Positions 28,701 through 40,700 of a DNA stretch of 64,000 nucleotides are shown here, piece after piece (the first letter of the stretch is position 1; every line of letters begins with the position of its first letter). The stretch covers positions 24,872,622-24,936,621 of the forward strand of contig OV121093.1 of NCBI GenBank assembly GCA_921293015.1, in the 5' to 3' direction. Source of the DNA: Phorcus lineatus (lineage: Eukaryota; Mollusca; Gastropoda; Trochida; Trochidae). The notes beneath the pieces are model-generated. The model was not told the DNA's origin, did no database searches, and worked only from the letters and a program-made list of their open reading frames with translations. The position numbers were made by a program, and so were the translations under genes.

Positions 28701-31700
28701 CTTGAGAGTGTAAGTTATACCTGAAGTTAACTTGTATAGCTTGAGAGTGTAAGTTGGGTATCCCTGTAGTTAACTTGTATAGCTTGAGAGTGTAAGTTAT
28801 CCCTAAAGTTAACTTGTGTAGCTTGAGAGTGGAAGTTATACCTGAAGTTAACTTGTATAGCTTGAGAGTGTAAGTTATACCTGAAGTTAACTTGTATAGC
28901 TTGAGAGTGTAAGTTGGGTATCCCTGTAGTTAACTTGTGTAGCTTGAGAGTGGAAGTTATACCTGAAGTTAACTTGTATAGCTTGAGAGTGTAAGTTATA
29001 CCTGTAGTTAACTTGTACAGCTTGAGAGTGTAAGTTGGGTATCCCTGTAGTTAACTTGTATAGCTTGAGAGTGTAAGTTATCCCTAAAGTTAACTTGTGT
29101 AGCTTGAGAGTGGAAGTTATACCTGAAGTTAACTTGTATAGCTTGAGAGTGTAAGTTATACCTGAAGTTAACTTGTATAGCTTGAGAGTGTAAGTTGGGT
29201 ATCCCTGTAGTTAACTTGTATAGCTTGAGAGTGTAAGTTATCCCTAAAGTTAACTTGTGTAGCTTGAGAGTGGAAGTTATACCTGAAGTTAACTTGTATA
29301 GCTTGAGAGTGTAAGTTATACCTGAAGTTAACTTGTATAGCTTGATAGTGTAAGTTATACCTGAAGTTAACTTGTATAGCTTGAGAGTGTAAGTTATACC
29401 TGAAGTTAACTTGTATAGCTTGAGAGTGTACGTTGGGTATCCCTGTAGTAAACTTGTGTAGCTTGAGAGTGGAAGTTATACCTGAAGTTAACTTGTATAG
29501 CTTGAGAGTGTAAGTTATACCTGAAGTTAACTTGTATAGTTTGAGAGTGTAAGTTGGGTATCCCTGTAGTTAACTTGTATAGCTTGAGAGTGTAAGTTAT
29601 CCCTAAAGTTAACTTGTGTAGCTTGAGAGTGTAAGTTATACCTGAAGTTAACTTGTATAGCTTGAGAGTGTAAGTTATACCTGAAGTTAACTAGTATAGC
29701 TTGATAGTGTAAGTTATACCTGAAGTTAACTTGTATAGCTTGATGGTGTAAGTAGGATATCCCTATAGTTAACTTGTGTAGCTTGAGAGTGTAAGTTATC
29801 CCTTAAGTTAACTTGTATAGCTTGAGGGTGTAAGTTGGGTATCCCTATAGTTAACTTGTATTGCTTGGGTTGTAAGTAGGGTATCCTTGTAGTTAACTTG
29901 TATAGTTTGAGGTGTAAGTCAGTTATCCTTGTAGTTAACTTGTATAGCTTGAGGGTGTAAGTAGGATATCCCTGTAGTTAACTCGTATAGCTTGAGAGTG
30001 TAAGTTATCCCTGAAGTTAACTTGTATAGCTTGAGAGTGTAAGTTATCCCTGAAGTTAACTTGTATAGCTTGAGAGTGTAAGTTATCCCTAAAGTTAACT
30101 TGTGTAGCTTGAGAGTGTAAGTTATCCCTGTAGTTAACTTGTATAGCTTGAGGGTGTAAGTTGGGTATCCCTGTAGTTAACTTGTATTTCTTGGGTTGTA
30201 AGTAGGGTATCCTTGTAGTTAACTGGTATAGTTTGAGGTGTAAGTCAGTTATCCCTGAAGTTAACTTGTATAGCTTGAGGGTGTAAGTTATCCCTGTAGT
30301 TAACTTGTATAGCTTGAGGGTGTAAGTTGGGTATCCCTGTTGTTAACTTGTATTGCTTGGGGTATAAGTCGGGTATCCCTGAAGTTAACTTGTATTGCTT
30401 GAGGGTGTAAGTTATCCCTGTAGTTAACTTGTGTAGCTTGAGGGTGTAAGTTATCCCTGTAGTTAACTTGTGTAGCTTGAGGGTGTAAGTTGGGTATCCC
30501 TTAAGTTAACTTGTATTGCTTGGGTTGTAATTAGGGTATCCCTGTAGTTAACTTGTGTAGCATGCGAGTGTAAGTCAGTTATCCTTGTGGTTAATTTGTG
30601 TTGCATGAGAGTGTAATTTTGTTAATCCTGTAGTCAACTTGTGGATCATGCAATTTTGTTGAAGCACACAAAATTAGGAAAATGATTGAACACTTACATA
30701 CAATATTGACATGTATCTATAATTGATTGATTCAAAAGGTGTGTGTGTGGGGGGGGGGGGGGGGGGGGAGTCTGGACCGGATCCGCCACTGCACTTTCAC
30801 CCATGTCCAATGATTAACCATGGTGATAGATGGGCAATATCACTTCAATATATTTTCAAAATTTAAAAAAAAAAAATGTTATGATTTGAATTCCAGGGAG
30901 GATTCAACATACTGGAGTATTCAATAACTGGGCCTGCTGAAGCTCTAGAACGATTTGTCATTGACAATGCAACGGGAATCATATCTGCAAGGAATCCAGA
31001 TTCCCTCAGAACTGAACAACAGACCAAATATCAGGTATTTTAGATCCGTTCATGTGCCCATTGTACTTTATAATTATATCTTTCAAGCTCTTTTTTGATG
31101 GCTAGTTCAGACTTATGTATAACCCAGAGAGTTAATGCCCTAAAACAGCACATGCCGTCATCCCTCCAACATCAAAACATTTAAACTATAATATCAAATT
31201 GTCTACTTGCTGTCATTCTTGCCGATAAGACTTTACAGGGTCATGTGACCTGTATAGTAGTCATTCCAATTAACCCCCAAACTGCAGGATAACCGAAGTG
31301 TAACCACCCTCATGTGAACATCAGGACTATATATTGCATCAATGTAGCGTTACTCAGTGAGGAAACCACCCTGACATGCTGCTTTCCGTAATATCGTTTG
31401 AACATATTTAGATAAGATAGAATTATTCAGAAATGAGTTCATAGTAACAGTTTACGATGAATAATAATCAAATGCTTTTCATAATCTTTTTGGTGAACTG
31501 TTTTTTGTTAGTGATCCCACTTGAGTGAACTGGCACTAATGAATCATGGTGCATTATCAAATCATTAAAAGCACTAATTAGTATGTCACTTTGCGAATTG
31601 TTTATCCTCTAATCTTATTTAGCTCAAGAAACATGTATTGAAGGCAAAGGGAAGGCCTAAGGGAAGGCAAAAAACCACAGTTTCAGGGATGTGTCATCTA

Positions 31701-34700
31701 TTTATAGTAACATTCTTTTTCTTTGAAATTATTATTAAAGGTAGAGCATTAGTACATTTGACAAGACCGATTTCTTAGATCATATGTCAAACATATTGAA
31801 TTGTTCTAGATCTATGTGGAAGCAGCTGACAAGGGGCGCCCAGTCAAGTTTGATATCGCCTTGGTTGAAATAAATGTGAACCGTAACATCAACCCACCTG
31901 TGTTTCAAGGCGATATCAGTGTGCAAGTAACAATCAACGAGTCAATCAACATTGGTGCTGTCATCGCTTCAGTTTCTGCATCAGATGCTGACTATTCAGT
32001 GAGTCTATTTGCTTTTACATGTTTGTCATTTTGTATTACCTTCCCAGAAGACAGAATATGATTATCCTCTGTGCAGAGTGACAAACAATGATAAGCCTCC
32101 GTGCAGAGGGACAGACAATGATAAGCCTCCGTGCAGAGGGACAGACAATGATAGGCCTCCATGCAGAGGGACAGACAATGATAGGCCTTCATGCAGAGGG
32201 ACAGACAATGATAAGCCTCCGTGCAGAGGGACAGACAATGATAGGCCTCCGTGCAGAGGGACAGACAATGATAGGCCTCCGTCCAGAGGGACAGACAATG
32301 ATAAGCCTCCATGCAGAGGGACAGACAATGATAGGCCTCCATGCAGAGTGACAAACAATGATAAGCCTCCGTGTAGAGGGACAGACAATGATAAGCCTCC
32401 GTGCAGAGGGACAGACAATGATAGGCCTCCATGCAGAGGGACAGACAATGATAGGCCTCCGTGTAGAGGGACAGACAATGATAGGCCTCCGTGCAGAGGG
32501 ACAGACAATGATAGGCCTCCGTGCAGAGGGACAGACAATGATAGGAGGCTTATCCATGCAGAGGGACAGACAATGATAAGCCTCCGTGTAGAGGGACAGA
32601 CAATGATAGGCCTCCGTGCAGAGGGACAGACTATGATAGGCCTCCATGCAGAGGGACAGACAATGATAGGCCTCCATGCAGAGTGACAAACAATGATAGG
32701 CCTCCGTGCAGAGGGACAGACTATGATAGGCCTCCGTGCAGAGGGACAGACAATGATAGGCCTCCATGCAGAGGGACAGACAATGATAGGCCTCCGTGTA
32801 GAGGGACAGACAATGATAGGCCTCCTTGCAGAGGGACAGACAATGATAGGCCTCCGTGCAGAGGGACAGACAATGATAGGCCTCCATGCAGAGGGACAGA
32901 CAATGATAAGCCTCCGTGCAGAGGGACAGACAATGATAGGCCTCCATGCAGAGGGACAGACAATGATAGGCCTCCGTGTAGAGGGACAGACAATGATAGG
33001 CCTCCTTGCAGAGGGACAGACAATGATAGGCCTCCGTGCAGAGGGACAGACAATGATAGGCCTCCATGCAGAGGGACAGACAATGATAAGCCTCCGTGTA
33101 GAGGGACAGACAATGATAGGCCTCCGTGCAGAGGGACAGACTATGATAGGCCTCCATGCAGAGGGACAGACAATGATAGGCCTCCATGCAGAGTGACAAA
33201 CAATGATAGGCCTCCGTGCAGAGGGACAGACTATGATAGGCCTCCGTGCAGAGGGACAGACAATGATAGGCCTCCATGCAGAGTGACAAACAATGATAGG
33301 CCTCCGTGCAGAGGGACAGACTATGATAGGCCTCCGTGCAGAGGGACAGACAATGATAGGCCTCCATGCAGAGTGACAAACAATGATAGGCCTCCGTGCA
33401 GAGGGACAGACAATGATAGGCCTCCATGCAGAGGGACAGACAATGATAGGCCTCCGTGCAGAGGGACAGACAATGATAGGCCTCCATGCAGAGGGACAGA
33501 CAATGATAAGCCTCCGTGTAGAGGGACAGACAATGATAAGCCTCCGTGCAGAGGGACAGACAATGATAGGCCTCCATGCAGAGGGACAGACAATGATAGG
33601 CCTCCGTGTAGAGGGACAGACAATGATAGGCCTCCTTGCAGAGGGACAGACAATGATAGGCCTCCGTGCAGAGGGACAGACAATGATAGGCCTCCATGCA
33701 GAGGGACAGACAATGATAAGCCTCCGTGTAGAGGGACAGACAATGATAGGCCTCCGTGCAGAGGGACAGACTATGATAGGCCTCCGTGCAGAGGGACAGA
33801 CAATGATAGGCCTCCATGCAGAGTGACAAACAATGATAGGCCTCCGTGCAGAGGGACAGACTATGATAGGCCTCTGTGCAGAGGGACAGACAATGATAGG
33901 CCTCCATGCAGAGTGACAAACAATGATAGGCCTCCGTGCAGAGGGACAGACTATGATAGGCCTCCGTGCAGAGGGACAGACAATGATAGGCCTCCATGCA
34001 GAGTGACAAACAATGATAGGCCTCCGTGCAGAGGGACAGACAATGATAGGCCTCCATGCAGAGGGACAGACAATGATAGGCCTCCATGCAGAGTGACAAA
34101 CAATGATAGGCCTCCGTGCAGAGGGACAGACTATGATAGGCCTCCGTGCAGAGGGACAGACAATGATAGGCCTCCGTGCAGAGGGACAGACAATGATAGG
34201 CCTCTGTGCAGAGGTCCTCTCTCTTGGATGAACATCTTGGCCTGCCAGCTCTTTGCATGTCATTTACAGAACTTGTCCTTGTGTATTTCTGTTAGAGTTT
34301 GATCATGCCTTGTATTGAAGCATGACAGTTGTATTCTCTTGCCATGTGTTTCTTTGTTGTCCTCCCTATCATACCAGATTGTTGGGCATAATAATCTGTG
34401 GCCTCTAATTTAAAATCCAATTGCGCAACTTTCTTCCAGGCTTTCTAAATGAAAGCAACATAATTTTACATATTGAACATCAGGGAAATTGCTCTATTAA
34501 ATTTTAATAATAACAATATTTTAGTGATACTATTTGATTGAACTTTGAAAATGGCAAAAATGGCAGTGATATACATTCAGACCATAGTAAACCGGAACAA
34601 CAGCATTAAAAATCAAAGAGATGTTCATTACTTTTTAGGTGACTCAATGCCCTTTCAGAAAATAACAAGCAAATCTTATAGATCAAAACAAAACTAGGTT

Positions 34701-37700
34701 AAACTTACCTTGGAACACCAGTATGTTGCCACTTCTTCTTCTTGCCAATATAGGGTATGGGAAGTTAAATTGGAATTTAAACTTTATAATGAACACTGAA
34801 TAAAACTAAATGTAATGTTTCACTTCATTAACATATTAGCTCTTTATCAAATGTATGTTTGTGATCATTTAATGTCAATTAATTCTTTTTTTTCGTTATT
34901 TGAGGTACATATTCCGCAGTATTTTGAGAGTTAAACAAACTGTTTTTTACCCAGCTATATGACCCATTATCAATTTGTGTTTGAATTTCAGTTTAAATGT
35001 TTTTACAAGTAAGTTGCGTAAAACACAATATTTTCCTGAGAAATTGAAGCAACAATAACAGTAACATATGAATAATCTGTATATTGTAACTTATCTTTTT
35101 CTATTAATACAACAATCAAATATTACCTCAGCTGTCATTCATGGAACTACTATTTCTTTCTTGATATCAATAAAATGGTTTCCACATAAATTGTACACTG
35201 CATCATGCTTAAACCTTGTAGCATATCTGTCTGTGGTTGTAAATGCCATCAATGTATTTATTGCGTTAAATAAGCACTGTATGTACTATATATGCACTAT
35301 ATGTCATTGACACATCTTGATGTAAATATACCTACAATTCCAGTAAAAATATAACTTTTAGGAGCAAATGTGGACACAGGGTCACATACAGACATGCATA
35401 TATGGGTCATTTTAGGCAATAAAGTTCATTAAATGAATATAAATACATGCAAATTTGATGTTACTGTAAGTCAGTAGACAAAATAACTTTGTGTTAATTC
35501 AAGAGCAAAAAATTGTCAATGAAAACTAAACCGAGGTAAGAATTTTCAACAAGTTGACAAATTTTGATAATACACATATATTATGGTCAAAGATAAGTGT
35601 TTAACTTTCAATTGTTGATTGTGACTGCAAGTTTTGTTTTGATTCAAGACCCCCAACAACAGAGTGACATACAATGCTACTGGCAGCGCTAACACAATGC
35701 GATTATTCCAAGTTAACAGCGCTAATGGAGACGTCATTGTCATCAACAACCTCATCTATGACACGGACACAGAGTATGAGGTAGGTAGCACTTTATCATT
35801 GTGTCTAACAACCTCATCCATGACACGGACACAGAGTATGAAAAAGGTAACACTTTATCATTGTGTCAAACCATATCATCTATGACACAAACCAGCATAG
35901 CGCAACTATTTGGGAACATTAAAACACACAACAAATGGTGTGGTCCAAGTGCCAATACAGAGAAACTTAGTACCTCTTGATTTTGTATTTCAGTTTTAAC
36001 AAAGATATAAAAGTAATACAAAAAGTTTTGTATGTTTAAAGCTAAGAGTGAGTGCTACTGATGGAGGGTCGCGACCACTGTCTGCCAATCCTTCTGCCTC
36101 CGTGTCAGTGACGGTGCTGAGAAACCTCTTTACTCCCCGGTTCGAATCCAGTAACTACGACACTGAAGTCACAAGGAATGACAATGTTGGGACTGTTGTG
36201 CAGACGGTTTCCGCCACCGACAGTGACACGCTGGTACTTTGTACTATATCATTAGATAAGGAAGAAAAGAATAATCACAAAGATTACAGAAACTATTTAA
36301 CAACTTTTTTGGGGAAAATGACAACTTGGAATTCCACTCAATAAAATGTTGCCTTGTTTATACGAAACTAGCAATATTTATATATCTATTATCAGGTGCC
36401 TTCTGAGATGATTGGCTGTATAGTTCAGGCATACTTCATCGAGACTAAACGATTGTGTAATTTGAATAATGTCCTGAATATGACTAATGTTTTGTTCCGC
36501 CGGGACATGTAAGTCACTGGAGACAGCTTAGTGTAACGATGAAGAATTGAAGATATTAGGTTCTCCTTGAAGAAAGCTATCATTATGAAAACACATGAAT
36601 GCGGAGAGCCTTTCCCAATGTTAACCTGTTTCAGTTGGCCTACAGAACTGTCACCTACGAGATAGTCAGTATGACCCTGCCAAGATTTAGAATAGACCAG
36701 GTAACAGGGGTCATCTCTCTCGACCGTCCCATCAACCGCGACACAGAGTCTTCATATGGGGTAAGTCACAAAATGTATATAGTTGGAAAGTCAGAGTGAA
36801 AGTGAACCAAATATATATTTCAGTAAAAATTATCCTTGTGTTAAATGATTCTGTCCTTATCTTTTTGTTCCCAACCTTTCTATGTTCCAAAACTGTTCCT
36901 GTGCCCAGAATATTTGCAACTGTGTAAATGGTTTCTTTCCAAAATATCGGGTGTCGGAAGTATGATTCTGTCCCAACCATTGGGAAGTTGTAGAGAGTCT
37001 TCTTCAGCCTTAGAGGTCATAAAGTTGTAATGTGTTTACCCATCAACAATATTGTTGAAAATTAATTAGTTTTTTTAAGTGGAAGCAATTTGATTGGTTC
37101 AACCAGCAGCATTTTCTTATGAAATATCTAAACATAAACATTATATTGTCATCTATTTCAGATAACAGTATTGGCAAGGGACGGAGGGACGCCCAACAAG
37201 ATAGCCTACACAACGTTTCGTGTCTCTGTCAACAGAAACCTCTTCAGGCCTGAATTCAGGCGTCCTAGTGGACCTGATTTTCGGGACTCAGTGCAAGTTA
37301 AGGAAGACATCGGTTTCAATGAAGTTGTATATGCCATGTCAGCAGTTGATGATGATGACCAGGTAGATAACAAGTGCTTATGACTTCACAATCAGTACAG
37401 TATAGAATCTAGCTACAATGACCAGGTAGATATCAAGTGTTTATGACTTCACAATCAGTACAGTATAGAATCTAGCTACAATGACCAGGTAGATAACAAG
37501 TGCTTATGACTTCACAATCAGTACAGTATAGAATCTAGCTACAATGACCAGGTAGATATCAAGTGCTTATGACTTCACAATCAGTACAGTATAGAATCTA
37601 GCTACAATGACCAGGTAGATACCAAGTGTTTATGACTTCACAATCAGTACAGTATAGAATCTAGCTACAATGACCAGGTAGATATCAAGTGCTTATGACT

Positions 37701-40700
37701 TCACAATCAGTACAGTATAGAATCTAGCTACAATGACCAGGTAGATAACAAGTGTTTATGACTTCACAATCAGTACAGTATAGAATCTAGCTACAATGAC
37801 CAGGTAGATAACAAGTGTTTATGACTTCACAATCAGTACAGTATAGAATCTAGCTACAATGACCAGGTAGATATCAAGTGCTTATGACTTCACAATCAGT
37901 ACAGTATAGAATCTAGCTACAATGACCAGGTAGATAACAAGTGTTTATGACTTCACAATCAGTCCAGTATAGAATCTAGCTACAATGACCAGGTAGATAA
38001 CAAGTGCTTATGACTTCACAATCAGTACAGTATAGAATCTAGCTACAATGACCAGGTAGATAACAAGTGCTTATGACTTCACAATCAGTACAGTATAGAA
38101 TCTAGCTACAATGACCAGGTAGATAACAAGTGCTTATGACTTCACAATCAGTACAGTATAGAATCTAGCTACAATGACCAGGTAGATAACAAGTGTTTAT
38201 GACTTCACAATCAGTACAGTATAGAATCTAGCTACAATGACCAGGTAGATAACAAGTGTTTATGACTTCACAATCAGTACAGTATAGAATCTAGCTGCAA
38301 TGACTAGGTAGATAACAAGTGCTTATGACTTCACAATCAGTACTGCATAAAATCTAGCTGCAAAGTCAGATGTCTTTTCAGAAGCTTAACTTAAGCAGAT
38401 ATTTGGGTTGATATTGATGAATAGGTGAGATGACTACAATACATGTAAATTAATGTGTGATTTTAGCGTCTATTCCAATAGAAGAACTGCTGCTACAAAA
38501 ACATTGTTTATTTGATATCGAAAACTTCAGATTTGTCTATTTGTTGATTCTATGTTTAAATGGATACACATGCAAATTGAAGTTGTTTTAATTCACATCA
38601 GCACAAACTCTTGTATAAGGGAGAAATCAAAAACAAATTAAGTTAAATAAAAGAATGATAAAGGATCTTTATTCCCCTACAATTTTTACATATGTAATTG
38701 TGAATAAATCAATCTCATTATATGTAACTTGATTTCTTGTTCCTCCCTCAACTAAACGCTCTATGGTGACAATTTTGGTATCAGTTGAACTCTTGGTTGC
38801 AGGCTCCCTACAACTCCCTGCGCTACTCAATGATTGGCGACCAGACAGCCTCAACCTACTTCATGATCAACCAGGACACCGGAGAGATCCGCATCAAGTC
38901 CTCTCTACTGTCAGACTCCAGCCTCCAGTACACCGTGAGTTGACATGTAACTCTTATCATCCATTTCAGTTCCTTTCTTAAATGGAATTTGAACCATTTG
39001 GTCGTGACAGTAAAAAGGATTGGCCATTATTACTTGATGGCATCAAATCCCCCGGCAAACAAAGGATATAGAAAAGATCTCCGGCTATCCGTGCATGCAG
39101 GCTTGTGTTTTCTTGACCAGAAGTCAAACTCCATAAAGCACACCTACTGACACTTTGTAGATAAAACAATCAACATTTGTACTTCTGCCATTTGGCTTTT
39201 CAACTTCTTTTTGCATCTATTTTTTGCTTTTTCCATTGAAACATTAGAACTTAGAATTTTATTTCTGGACCAGTACTCAAACACCAAGGCTTTGTTTACT
39301 GGGAATGAAACTCTGTATGTTGCATAAACATCATGTGTACTGGTGCCTTTGGAGTTTTCAACTTCTTCATCCTTTGCATTTTTCCTTTTTTGATGGAAAC
39401 ACAACTTCATTAGGCATATCTTATTGAAACTTGGTATAAAGAACATTTTTATGTGAAGTTGTGCCCTTTTAGTTTTGACTTCTTCAGAATAACATTTTTG
39501 GCTGTTTCAATGGAAACATATGCTACAATGCTGTTTCCAGGGAAGAATGTTAAAAGTTAACACCAAACACTAAGAAAGTGAAGTTTTTAGAGAGGCTTAT
39601 CTATCAGCTATTTATACAGTCTGCCATGTTTATTTGAGGGAAAATGACATAAAAAAGGCACTGTATTTTTACTTAATTCAGAACATATAGAAATAAACTA
39701 TATGTAGCGATAGAATATCCACAAATTGACGAATGATTTATGAATATACTAATCAACAATCCATGGTAATGCTGTAGCAAGGTTTTCAAATTTGTAGCGC
39801 CGATGAATGCCTTCATTTCTCATTCTCGTGTTATTTTACTGAGTGTCCACTCTCATTCATCTACTTGTAAAACCTAAATCAACCAAAATGTTACCCTCAG
39901 TACTATGTTTCAACTGGGTTATGTTACAAATCATTTACTGGTAACATACTTGTATAAACAGGAATATCCCCTTGAATTCCACACACATTTCAATGCTATT
40001 GACAGATACATGTATTTGTGAAGTGTTGTGGAATATATGTCAAGACATTACAAGTTAATGAGCTGCAAGCATTCTGTACATGAAACCTTCCAGCTCCTGG
40101 TGAACGTGAGTGACGGAGGCAGCCCCTCCCGTGTGTCCCAGACCACAGCTACCATCATCGTCAATGTGTACAGGAACCAGCACGCTCCACAATGGGTCGG
40201 ACTCCCCTACACTGCTCTGGTGCGAGAAGATGCTTTTGTTGCCAATTCCTTCTTGAGTGAGGTCACTCTGCTAGCTACTGATGCTGATAATCAAGTAAGT
40301 ATGCTATATAAGTCATTGTCTGATATAGTTACCTGTTTACCAGAGGCCAGTTGATGAATTATTGCAGTGCATGTTCACGGAAGTAAGGATAATGGAAATG
40401 GAAAAAACAACTCACCGCTAGTGAAATTTTCACAGTTTTGGACACTGATTGATGTTATATTCTTTTGTTGTTCGTATATTTATTTTCATGTCAGTATCAC
40501 TCTGGAATGGTGTAGACACAGACTTGTCTTTACTGGTGTTATGCCTGTTAATGTGAAACTTTATCACATGTCTCTGTTGAAAATCATTTAATTTGTGCCT
40601 ATTAGAGTTGAAAATTAATGTTTGAATATTAGAGGAAGACAACTTTAATTTAACATAGTTGGTGGTTCTTTCACCCATCTAAACTTTATAATCCTCTTGT

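Noticed and set aside
32062-34302. ORFs of 733, 689 and 539 codons in the 30-bp array
   Set aside because: They follow from a stop-free unit whose length is divisible by 3. Overlapping frames on both strands cannot all be genes, and none joins the cadherin exons.
37356-38365. CRISPR-like regular repeats
   Set aside because: There are no unique spacers. The whole 63-bp unit is repeated, and the context is a eukaryotic intron.
39190-39500. Loose repeats with ttttcaacttctt and ggaaaca words
   Set aside because: Spacing is irregular and similarity weak. It could be low-complexity sequence, so it is mentioned only in the intron entry.
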